In this document: positions 1-5,127 of the stretch, one piece after another
Position numbering within the stretch: the stretch's first letter is position 1
Layout of the letters: each line of letters opens with the position of its first letter
From: Candidatus Melainabacteria bacterium
GTDB lineage: Bacteria > Actinomycetota > Actinomycetes > Mycobacteriales > Pseudonocardiaceae
Length of the DNA: 5,694 nucleotides
Direction: 5' to 3'
NCBI GenBank assembly: GCA_903970565.1
Contig: CAJCJE010000893.1
Span: forward strand, 1-5,694
Program-made: the position numbers and the translations under genes
Notes under the pieces: model-generated
The model's input: only the letters and a program-made list of their open reading frames with translations
Told to the model about the DNA's origin: nothing
The model's database searches: none

Positions 1-1
1 T

Positions 2-928
2 CTGCCATCCGCTCCGCGGCGGCACAGCGGTGGTTCGGTCGAGCTGAACCTGGCCCCGCCCGCCGCCGTTGACGACGATGAGCCCGACGCCAACTTCGGC
101 ACGCTGAGCGCGACCGGCCGGCCCCGTCGGCGCACCCCGGAACCGGAGCTTATCGCCCACCACGGGCCGGCCAAGATCCTCGCCCTGTGCAACCAGAAGG
201 GCGGGGTCGGCAAGACCACCTCGACCATCAACCTGGGCGCCGCGCTGGCCGAATACGGCCGCCGGGTGCTGCTGGTCGACTTCGATCCGCAGGGTGCGCT
301 CTCGGTCGGCCTCGGGATTCATCCCAACCATCTCGAACAGACCATCTACAACGCCATCATGGAGCGCAACGTCGGTGTCGAGGACGTGGTGATGCGCACC
401 AGCGTCGAGGACATGGACCTGCTGCCCAGCAATATCGACCTCTCCGCGGCCGAGGTCCAGCTGGTCTCCGAGGTCGGCCGGGAACACACCCTGGTCAGGG
501 TGCTGCGTCCGCTGATGGAACGCTACGATTACATCCTGGTCGACTGCCAGCCCTCGCTGGGACTGCTCACCGTCAACGCGCTGGCCGCCGCCGACGGGGT
601 GATCATTCCGCTGGAATGCGAGTTCTTCAGCCTGCGCGGCGTCGCCCTGCTCATCGACACCATCGAGAAGGTCCGCGAACGGTTGAACCCCAAGCTTGAG
701 ATCACCGGCATCCTGCCGACCATGTTCGACCCCAGGACACTGCACTGCCGCGAGGTGATGGCCAGGGTCGTCGAGGCCTTCGGCGACACCGTGTTCGACG
801 CGGTCATCAACCGGACGGTGCGCTTCCCGGAGACCACCGTGGCCGGTGAGCCGATCACCCGCTGGGCGCCCCGGTCGGCCGGCGCCAAGGCCTACCGCGA
901 ACTGGCCCGCGAGGTGATCGCCCGATGA
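2..928 (+). CDS. ParA/Soj-family ATPase, 5'-partial
   Basis: This is a deviant-Walker ATPase of the ParA/MinD superfamily, whose members bind ATP, dimerise on DNA and position chromosomes, plasmids or protein complexes. The frame is open from base 2 with no ATG, GTG or TTG before the ATPase domain, so the start lies upstream; 308 residues are visible. Counting from base 2, the deviant Walker A KGGVGKTT is at residues 66-73 (signature lysine K66), the A' motif LLVDFDPQG at 90-98 and Walker B ILVDCQPS at 178-185. About 60 proline-, charge- and arginine-rich residues precede the ATPase fold and look disordered. Nearly full length for the family. It sits directly upstream of an RHH-like gene and scpAB, a position like that of Rv1708 in M. 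tuberculosis. It has no ParB beside it, so it is probably not the oriC-linked ParA. Its stop overlaps an ATG by 4 nt (ATGA, 925-928). The ParA family call is firm; its cargo is unknown. Confidence 0.95.
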   Translation: MPSAPRRHSGGSVELNLAPPAAVDDDEPDANFGTLSATGRPRRRTPEPELIAHHGPAKILALCNQKGGVGKTTSTINLGAALAEYGRRVLLVDFDPQGALSVGLGIHPNHLEQTIYNAIMERNVGVEDVVMRTSVEDMDLLPSNIDLSAAEVQLVSEVGREHTLVRVLRPLMERYDYILVDCQPSLGLLTVNALAAADGVIIPLECEFFSLRGVALLIDTIEKVRERLNPKLEITGILPTMFDPRTLHCREVMARVVEAFGDTVFDAVINRTVRFPETTVAGEPITRWAPRSAGAKAYRELAREVIAR

Positions 929-969
929 GAACCCGTCCGATCCCCGGCCCGAGGCGGTTGCTCGGTTGA
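925..969 (+). promoter_or_regulatory. Possible coupling leader: 14-codon mini-ORF with hairpin
   Basis: An ATG at 925 overlaps the parA stop (ATGA) and opens a frame of 14 codons (MRTRPIPGPRRLLG) that ends at TGA 967-969. That stop overlaps the TTG start of the next gene at 966 (TTGA). Within it, CCGAG (949-953) and CTCGG (961-965) can form a perfect 5-bp stem with a 7-nt loop that ends right at the TTG. The stem includes most of the only Shine-Dalgarno-like sequence, GAGG at 951-954. A ribosome reading the mini-ORF would melt the stem and stop on the TTG. What is seen is the overlap geometry and the stem; that the peptide is made or has a coupling role is inference. A 5-bp stem in DNA this GC-rich could be chance. 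Confidence 0.35.
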
Positions 970-1295
970 CTCGTCGCCCATCACTGCCCGGCGCGGCGGA
1001 ACTGTTCCGCCCCACCGCCCCGGTCGCCCCGCCAGAACTCGACCAGCTCACCGAACCGACCGACTCGGCCAGTTCCGGTCGCCGCAAGCACGAGTCCAAG
1101 ATCACCGTGTACATCTCCGAGGAGGAGCTCTACGCCCTCGAACACGCCCGGCTGGTGGCCCGCGCCAAACACGGCCTGATCGCCGACCGGGGCCGCATCG
1201 TCCGGGAGGCCGTCGCGGTGCTGCTCGCCGACTTCGAGGAGCGCGGCGCGGAATCCATGCTGGTCCGACGATTGCGCCGGGAATCGGAGCAGTGA
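966..1295 (+). CDS. Small RHH-like protein between parA and scpA
   Basis: A 109-residue protein of no named family that I can assign. TTG at 966 is the only possible start, since the frame has a stop at 915-917 and no other start codon follows. GAGG at 951-954 is a weak ribosome binding site 11 nt upstream. Residues 1-16 are basic and patterned (R3, R4, then LPGAAELFRP at 7-16). Residues 17-44 are proline-, threonine- and serine-rich and probably disordered. Residues 45-94 read as strand (KITVYIS, 45-51), helix (52 to about 70), turn (GLIADRG, 70-76) and helix (RIVREAVAVLLADFEERG, 77-94), which is ribbon-helix-helix order; the first helix is longer than usual. The tail (LVRRLRRE, 99-106) is basic. 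RHH proteins bind DNA as dimers, and several act as ParA partners with a flexible basic N-terminus. Its position between parA and scpA suggests a DNA-binding or regulatory partner of one of them. The gene is convincing; the fold call is moderate and the function is inferred. Confidence 0.85.
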   Translation: MTRRPSLPGAAELFRPTAPVAPPELDQLTEPTDSASSGRRKHESKITVYISEEELYALEHARLVARAKHGLIADRGRIVREAVAVLLADFEERGAESMLVRRLRRESEQ

Positions 1296-2269
1296 TCGCG
1301 GTGCACGACTCGCCACGGCGCCCGAACGCCACGGCGCCTGCCGACTCCGCGCCGCCCGAATCGGACCTGGCCGAATCGGACCTGGCCGAACCCGACCCGG
1401 TGGCCGAGGCGATGGCAGCGCACGCCAGGGCGATGGACGCGCAGGCACAGGAGGCCTCGGCCGCCGAGGACGGCAAGTTCCGGGTCCGGCTGTCGAACTT
1501 CGAAGGGCCCTTCGACCTGCTGCTACAGCTGATCTCGCAGCACCAGATGGACGTCACCGAGGTCGCCCTGCACCAGGTCACCGACGACTTCATCGCGTAC
1601 ATCCGGGCGATGGGCGATGACTGGAGCCTCGATGAGACCACCGAGTTCCTGGTCATCGCGGCGACCCTGCTCGACCTGAAGGCAGCCCGGCTGCTGCCCG
1701 CCGCCGAGGTCGAGGACGAGGACGACCTCGCCCTGTTGGAAGCCCGCGACCTGCTCTTCGCCCGGTTGCTTCAGTATCGCGCCTACAAGCAGGTCGCCGC
1801 GCTGTTCAGCGAGTTGGAAGCCGCCGCGCTGCGCCGCTATCCGCGTTCGGTCGCGCTGGAGGACCGTTTCGCGCAGCTGCTGCCCGAGGTGATGCTCGGC
1901 GTCGACCCGACCACCTTCTCGCAGATCGCGGCGGTTGCCTTCCGTCCCAAGCCGCCGCCGTCGATCTCCCTGGATCACCTGCACGTCGCCAGGGTCTCGG
2001 TCCGCGAACACGCGGCCATGCTGCGCATCCGGCTCGCCGAACTCGGCTCGGCGACCTTCTCCGAGCTGGTCTCCGACTGTGGGCACACCCTTGAGGTCGT
2101 CGCCCGGTTCCTCGCGCTGCTGGAGCTGTACCGGCAGGCGACCATCACCTTCGAGCAGGCCGACGCGCTGGAGGAACTGCTGGTGACCTGGACCGGCGGC
2201 ACCGTCGGAGAGGCCCACGTCGTGGCGCGGACCGAGTTGGCCAGCAGCGAGGAAGAGGAATACCAGTGA
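1292..2269 (+). CDS. scpA: Segregation and condensation protein A (kleisin)
   Basis: ScpA is the kleisin subunit of bacterial SMC condensin. Its N-terminal domain binds the SMC neck, its C-terminal winged helix binds the SMC head, and its middle holds an ScpB dimer; it acts on the nucleoid. The protein has 325 residues. The core begins near residue 62, with the family signature NFEGPFDLLLQLI at 69-81, then DVTEVALHQVTDDFIAY and FLVIAATLLDLKAARLLP. An acidic linker follows, then ALLEARDLLFARLLQYRAYK. The C-terminal winged helix spans roughly residues 235-315 and a glutamate-rich tail closes the protein. GTG 1292 overlaps the upstream stop (GTGA) and gives a 60-residue Ala/Asp/Glu/Pro-rich N-terminal extension. 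ATG 1412 (M41) is an alternative start that would remove most of it. The GTG is preferred for the coupling geometry. The identification is secure; the exact start is not. Confidence 0.97.
   Translation: MIAVHDSPRRPNATAPADSAPPESDLAESDLAEPDPVAEAMAAHARAMDAQAQEASAAEDGKFRVRLSNFEGPFDLLLQLISQHQMDVTEVALHQVTDDFIAYIRAMGDDWSLDETTEFLVIAATLLDLKAARLLPAAEVEDEDDLALLEARDLLFARLLQYRAYKQVAALFSELEAAALRRYPRSVALEDRFAQLLPEVMLGVDPTTFSQIAAVAFRPKPPPSISLDHLHVARVSVREHAAMLRIRLAELGSATFSELVSDCGHTLEVVARFLALLELYRQATITFEQADALEELLVTWTGGTVGEAHVVARTELASSEEEEYQ
1358..1387 (+). repeat. 15-bp in-frame tandem repeat in the 5' part of scpA
   Basis: Two perfect 15-nt copies, GAATCGGACCTGGCC at 1358-1372 and 1373-1387, are followed by a degenerate third unit starting at 1388. 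They encode ESDLA-ESDLA and then EPDPVA in the predicted disordered N-terminal extension of ScpA. Because the unit is a multiple of three, a change in copy number would keep the frame. Confidence 0.85.
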
Positions 2270-2949
2270 CAGAGCATGGGGTCGCCGACGAATCGGCCCC
2301 GGTCGACCTCGACGACATGTCGGCCGAACAGACCGACCCGGCCGATGCGGAGGGCTCGGACTCGGCCGAGAACGGCGAATTCGACCTCGAACTTCCCGGC
2401 CTCGCGGGCGCCGACGACGAGGCGCTGATCCCGGCGCTGGAAGCACTGTTGTTGGTGGTGGACGCCCCGGCGAGTGAGGATTCGCTGGCCGGCGCGCTGG
2501 AGGTGCCCACCGCTCGGGTCCGCGCGGTGCTGGCCCGGATGTCGGCCGACTATACTGAGCACGGGCGTGGCATCGACCTGCGAAAAATGGGTGATGGCTG
2601 GCGGTTTTTCACTCGCGACCGATACGCGCCCTTCGTAGAGAAGCTTCTCCTCGACGGCCAGCGCGCTCGACTGACCAGGGCCGCGCTGGAAACGCTTGCG
2701 GTGATCGCCTATCGGCAACCGGTCACCAGGGCGCGGATAGCCGCGGTACGTGGGGTCAACGTCGATGGCGTGATCCGCACGCTCGTGCTGCGCGGGCTGA
2801 TCGAGGAGATCGGTACCGATGCCGAGACCGGTGGGCTCCTTTACCGGACCACCGAACTGTTCTTGGAGCGGTTGGGACTGTCCTCTTTGGAGGAACTGCC
2901 CCCGATCGCTCCGCTGTTGCCAGAAGTGGATGCGATCGAAGATGTCTGA
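2266..2949 (+). CDS. scpB: Segregation and condensation protein B
   Basis: ScpB forms a dimer that grips the central region of ScpA and so completes the SMC-ScpAB condensin complex, which extrudes and organises chromosomal DNA. The protein has 227 residues. Residues 1-52 are strongly acidic and probably disordered. Winged-helix domain 1 covers about 52-125 (ALIPALEALLLVVDAP, later MGDGWRFFTRDRYAPFVEKLL). Winged-helix domain 2 covers about 128-205, including the hallmark LTRAALETLAVIAYRQPVTR, then IAAVRGVNVDGVIRTLVLRGLIEEIG and LLYRTTELFLERLGL. Start GTG 2266 overlaps the scpA stop (GTGA) and follows the purine-rich GAGGAAGAGGAA at 2249-2260, which supplies a ribosome binding site. The gene ends 8 nt inside rluB. 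A patch of A/T-ending codons lies near 2548-2646. The identification is secure. Confidence 0.97.
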   Translation: MTEHGVADESAPVDLDDMSAEQTDPADAEGSDSAENGEFDLELPGLAGADDEALIPALEALLLVVDAPASEDSLAGALEVPTARVRAVLARMSADYTEHGRGIDLRKMGDGWRFFTRDRYAPFVEKLLLDGQRARLTRAALETLAVIAYRQPVTRARIAAVRGVNVDGVIRTLVLRGLIEEIGTDAETGGLLYRTTELFLERLGLSSLEELPPIAPLLPEVDAIEDV

Positions 2950-3706
2950 CCGAGCCAGTAAGACCGACCCCCAGGGGGTGCGGCTACAGAAGGTCCTTGC
3001 CCAGGCCGGTATCGCCTCCCGGCGCGCGGCCGAGGACCTGATCGCGCAGGGCCGGGTCAGCGTGGACGGCAAGGTCGTCGGCGAGATGGGCCGCCGGGTC
3101 GACCCGGACAGCGCCGTCATCCACGTCGACGGCGTGCGGGTGGTGGTCCGCGAGGACCTCAGCTATCTCGCCTTCCACAAGCCGATCGGCGTGCACACCA
3201 CCATGCACGACGACCAGGGCCGTCCCTGCGTCGGCGACTACGTCCGCAACAAGACCGATACCGGTGGGCCTCGGCTGTTCCACGTCGGCAGGCTGGACGT
3301 GGAGACCGAGGGCCTGCTGCTGCTGACCAACGACGGTGAACTCGCCCACCGGCTGACCCACCCCTCCTACGAGGTGGCCAAGACCTACCTCGCCGACGTC
3401 CCCGGCACCATCCCGAAGGACCTCGGCAAGCGCCTGCGGGCCGGCGTCGAACTGGAGGACGGACTGGCCAAAGTGGACTCTTTCAAGCTGGTTGACGCTC
3501 TGCCCGGCCAGTCGCTGATCGAGTTGGTGCTGCACGAGGGGCGCAACCACGTGGTCCGGCGACTGCTCGACGCGGTCGGCTTCCCGGTGTTCCGGCTGGT
3601 CCGCACGGCGGTCGGCGAGGTCCGGCTGGGCAACCAGCGTCCCGGCACGCTGCGCCCGCTCAACCGGCCGGAGGTCGGCTCCCTGTTCTCCGCCGTCGGC
3701 CTCTGA
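2942..3706 (+). CDS. rluB: 23S rRNA pseudouridine synthase, RluB/RsuA family
   Basis: Members of this family isomerise a specific uridine in rRNA to pseudouridine; E. coli RluB acts on U2605 of 23S rRNA. The protein has 254 residues. An S4 RNA-binding domain covers about residues 12-62 (VRLQKVLAQAGIASRRAAEDLI, then GRVSVDGKVV). The catalytic domain starts near LAFHKPIGV (76-84). The active-site motif GRLDVETEGLLLLTNDG is at 116-132, with D119 as the expected catalytic aspartate, and the KTY of EVAKTYLADVPG follows. ATG 2942 is chosen because it places the usual short leader before the S4 domain and overlaps scpB by 8 nt. ATG 2930 in the same frame would add four residues. There is no strong Shine-Dalgarno sequence, so translation coupled to scpB is likely. 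The family is certain. The RluB assignment rests on operon position, since RsuA, RluE and RluF share the fold. Confidence 0.95.
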   Translation: MSDRASKTDPQGVRLQKVLAQAGIASRRAAEDLIAQGRVSVDGKVVGEMGRRVDPDSAVIHVDGVRVVVREDLSYLAFHKPIGVHTTMHDDQGRPCVGDYVRNKTDTGGPRLFHVGRLDVETEGLLLLTNDGELAHRLTHPSYEVAKTYLADVPGTIPKDLGKRLRAGVELEDGLAKVDSFKLVDALPGQSLIELVLHEGRNHVVRRLLDAVGFPVFRLVRTAVGEVRLGNQRPGTLRPLNRPEVGSLFSAVGL

Positions 3707-3799
3707 GCCGGTAGCGGCCGATCATCATCACCACCGGGCCGGCCGACCGCGCCGCCCGGCCGTCCCGCGCAACCGCCCCGGCTCAGCGATGCTCGTTTT
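3703..3799 (+). terminator. Possible terminator after rluB (nested inverted repeats)
   Basis: CTGAGCCGG at 3703-3711, which includes the rluB stop codon, is a perfect inverted repeat of CCGGCTCAG at 3778-3786. Inside it, CCGGGC (3734-3739) pairs with GCCCGG (3754-3759). A short T run (TTTT, 3796-3799) follows 9 nt after the outer stem. The outer loop is long (66 nt) and the T run is short, so this is not a classical intrinsic terminator. The rluB-to-DUF1015 gap is the first real break in the operon, which makes termination here plausible. Confidence 0.35.
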
Positions 3800-3840
3800 A
3801 CTGGCCGGGCGCTACTGATGTGTGTCACCGGACCCGTCCA

Positions 3841-3867
3841 CCAGCTCTGAACTGGCAAAATCGGGGC
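3841..3867 (+). promoter_or_regulatory. Probable leaderless promoter of the DUF1015 gene
   Basis: CAAAAT at 3856-3861 has the form of a -10 hexamer, and its last base is 6 nt before ATG 3868. Transcription would then begin at or near the A of the start codon, giving a leaderless mRNA, which is common in actinobacteria. No Shine-Dalgarno sequence at a usable distance is present, in line with this. No good -35 box was found. An interrupted palindrome, CCAGCTCTGAACTGG at 3841-3855, abuts the -10 and could be an operator. Confidence 0.4.
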
Positions 3868-5082
3868 ATGACACAGTGGGCATGGCCGGTGCGGCGGGGC
3901 TGGCTGGTCCGGGACGCGGTACCCGGACCGGACGTCGACGAGTTCGCCGAGGTCGATCAGGTGATCGCCGCGCTCGCGCGGCCCGGCGCCGCCGACGCGA
4001 CCCTGTTGGCCGTGCAACATCCGCACCACACCCCGGCCGCGCTGGCCGGCGCCGAATCCCTGGCCGACGCGCTGTCCACGGCCCGGCGGGTACTGGACCG
4101 GCTGCGCGCCAGTGCCTACCGCGAGGCCGACGACATCATCGCCGCGTACCGGGCGACCGGCGTGGACGGTTCGGCTCTGGGCGTGCTGTGCATGATCGAC
4201 CCGGCCGCCGTGGACGCCGGCGGCATCGCCAGGGTGCGGCACGGCGAGCAGGTCTATCCGGACGTGGTGGCCGAACGCGCCGCCGTGCTGGCCGGCCTCG
4301 GCACCGCGACCAGCGCGGCGATGCTGCTCCCGGTCGACGGCGGTCCCACGCTGAGCAACCTGCTCCGCGACACCATTGCCGAACTCGGCGACCCCGATAT
4401 ATCCACAGTGGACTCAACGGGGCGCCGCCACGAACTCTGGCCGATCGGTCCCGGCCCGAGCCAGCGGGCCCTGCTGACCGCCGTGCAGAACCAGCCACTG
4501 CTCGTCGCCGACGGCAACCACCGCGTCGCCGCGGCCGCCGCGAGCGGGCTGTCCGGCCTGCTGGCGCTGGTCACCGGTGGCCCCGACCTGCACGTCGGCG
4601 CGATTCACCGGGTCCTCTACGGCACCGGCCGCACCCGCGCCGACCTCGCCGCCGCCTGGCGTCACCTCGGTCTTGAGGTGACCGACCTGACCGAGGTGTC
4701 CGGGGACCGGTCGCCGGCAACCCGTCCCCGTCTCCGGACCGCCCTGCCGGGAACGGTCCTGGTCCGTACGCCCACGGGTGATCTCGCCGTCGAACTCCCC
4801 GCGCCCGGCCCGACCGAACCACTGCCGCGAATCGATCACGGCGTCGTCGAGGCGCTGCTCGTCGAAGCCGCCCTCGGCGTCGACCCGGAAGGCCCCCAGC
4901 TGCGCCCCCTGCCGGCCAACCGGCAGCCCACCCCCGGTTTCGACGCGCTGCTGGAAATCGCGCCGGTGCCCTTCGCCGACGTGCTCAGCGTGCACAAACA
5001 GGGTCGGCGGATGCCCCGCAAGAGCACCTATTTCACCCCGAAACCACGCAGCGGACTGTTGCTCGCCGACCTTACGGTGTGA
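3868..5082 (+). CDS. DUF1015 family protein
   Basis: A 404-residue, probably soluble protein of the DUF1015 family, whose function I cannot name with confidence. Family hallmarks seen are RHGEQVYPDVVAERAAVLAGL in the first half, LLVADGNHRVAAAAA around residues 211-225 (DGNHR at 215-219, where many members have DGHHR), and MPRKSTYFTPKPRSGLL at 382-398 near the C-terminus. No signal peptide or membrane segment is apparent. Start ATG 3868 is preferred over GTG 3820 because MTQWAWPVRRGWLVRD begins the folded part and a -10-like box sits just upstream. The DGxHR signature recalls motifs of ParB/sulfiredoxin-fold nucleotide-binding proteins, but that link is an inference from motif likeness alone. 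The gene separates rluB from cmk, with a gap on each side, so it is probably its own transcription unit. Confidence 0.9.
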   Translation: MTQWAWPVRRGWLVRDAVPGPDVDEFAEVDQVIAALARPGAADATLLAVQHPHHTPAALAGAESLADALSTARRVLDRLRASAYREADDIIAAYRATGVDGSALGVLCMIDPAAVDAGGIARVRHGEQVYPDVVAERAAVLAGLGTATSAAMLLPVDGGPTLSNLLRDTIAELGDPDISTVDSTGRRHELWPIGPGPSQRALLTAVQNQPLLVADGNHRVAAAAASGLSGLLALVTGGPDLHVGAIHRVLYGTGRTRADLAAAWRHLGLEVTDLTEVSGDRSPATRPRLRTALPGTVLVRTPTGDLAVELPAPGPTEPLPRIDHGVVEALLVEAALGVDPEGPQLRPLPANRQPTPGFDALLEIAPVPFADVLSVHKQGRRMPRKSTYFTPKPRSGLLLADLTV

Positions 5083-5106
5083 GACTCCCCGGCTGCCGTC
5101 GGCCTC

Positions 5107-5122
5107 GCCTGGGCAACCAGGC
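5107..5122 (+). terminator. 6-bp hairpin with GCAA tetraloop
   Basis: GCCTGG (5107-5112) and CCAGGC (5117-5122) form a perfect stem closed by GCAA, a GNRA-type stable tetraloop. It lies 25 nt after the DUF1015 stop and has no T run after it. This would fit a stem-only actinobacterial terminator. Its last base is also the first base of the putative -10 box for cmk, so it could be an operator or promoter element instead. Confidence 0.4.
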
Positions 5123-5127
5123 AGAAT
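5122..5127 (+). promoter_or_regulatory. Putative -10 box for cmk
   Basis: CAGAAT matches the actinobacterial TANNNT-type -10 except at the first base. Its context GGCAGAAT closely resembles GGCAAAAT before the DUF1015 gene. Transcription would start near 5134 and give a 5' leader of about 67 nt before GTG 5201. No clear -35 was seen. Confidence 0.3.

Noticed and set aside
187..699. Arg/Gly-rich 170-codon frame inside parA on the + strand.
   Set aside because: It lies out of frame within the ATPase domain and has the composition typical of shadow frames.
2551..2556. TATACT inside scpB as an internal promoter -10.
   Set aside because: No convincing -35 at 16-18 nt, and it encodes conserved coding sequence. 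It is kept only as part of the codon-use observation.
1975..3120. Long open frame on the minus strand (381 codons) opposite scpA, scpB and rluB.
   Set aside because: High-GC coding DNA commonly leaves long antisense frames. It spans three convincing genes and its translation shows no recognisable domain.
3276..3288. CTGTTCCACGTCG as a half-match to the parS site TGTTTCACGTGAAACA.
   Set aside because: Only one arm partly matches, the palindrome is absent, and the bases encode the conserved F-H-V-G stretch of the pseudouridine synthase active site.
3820..3867. GTG 3820 as the start of the DUF1015 gene, adding 16 residues.
   Set aside because: There is no ribosome binding site, and the added residues do not look like part of the domain. 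A -10-like box ideally spaced for a leaderless start at ATG 3868 lies inside this stretch.
3385..4242. Minus-strand frame of 285 codons across the rluB end, the intergenic gap and the DUF1015 gene.
   Set aside because: It is low-complexity in Arg, Gly and Pro, has no family resemblance, and overlaps two well-supported genes; it is a codon-bias shadow.
4399..4407. ATATCCACA resembles a DnaA box (TTATCCACA), with CTGTCCACG at 4072-4080 as a weaker second match.
   Set aside because: Each has at least one mismatch, they lie about 330 nt apart inside one coding region, and there is no cluster or AT-rich unwinding element. Chance matches are expected in a window of this size.
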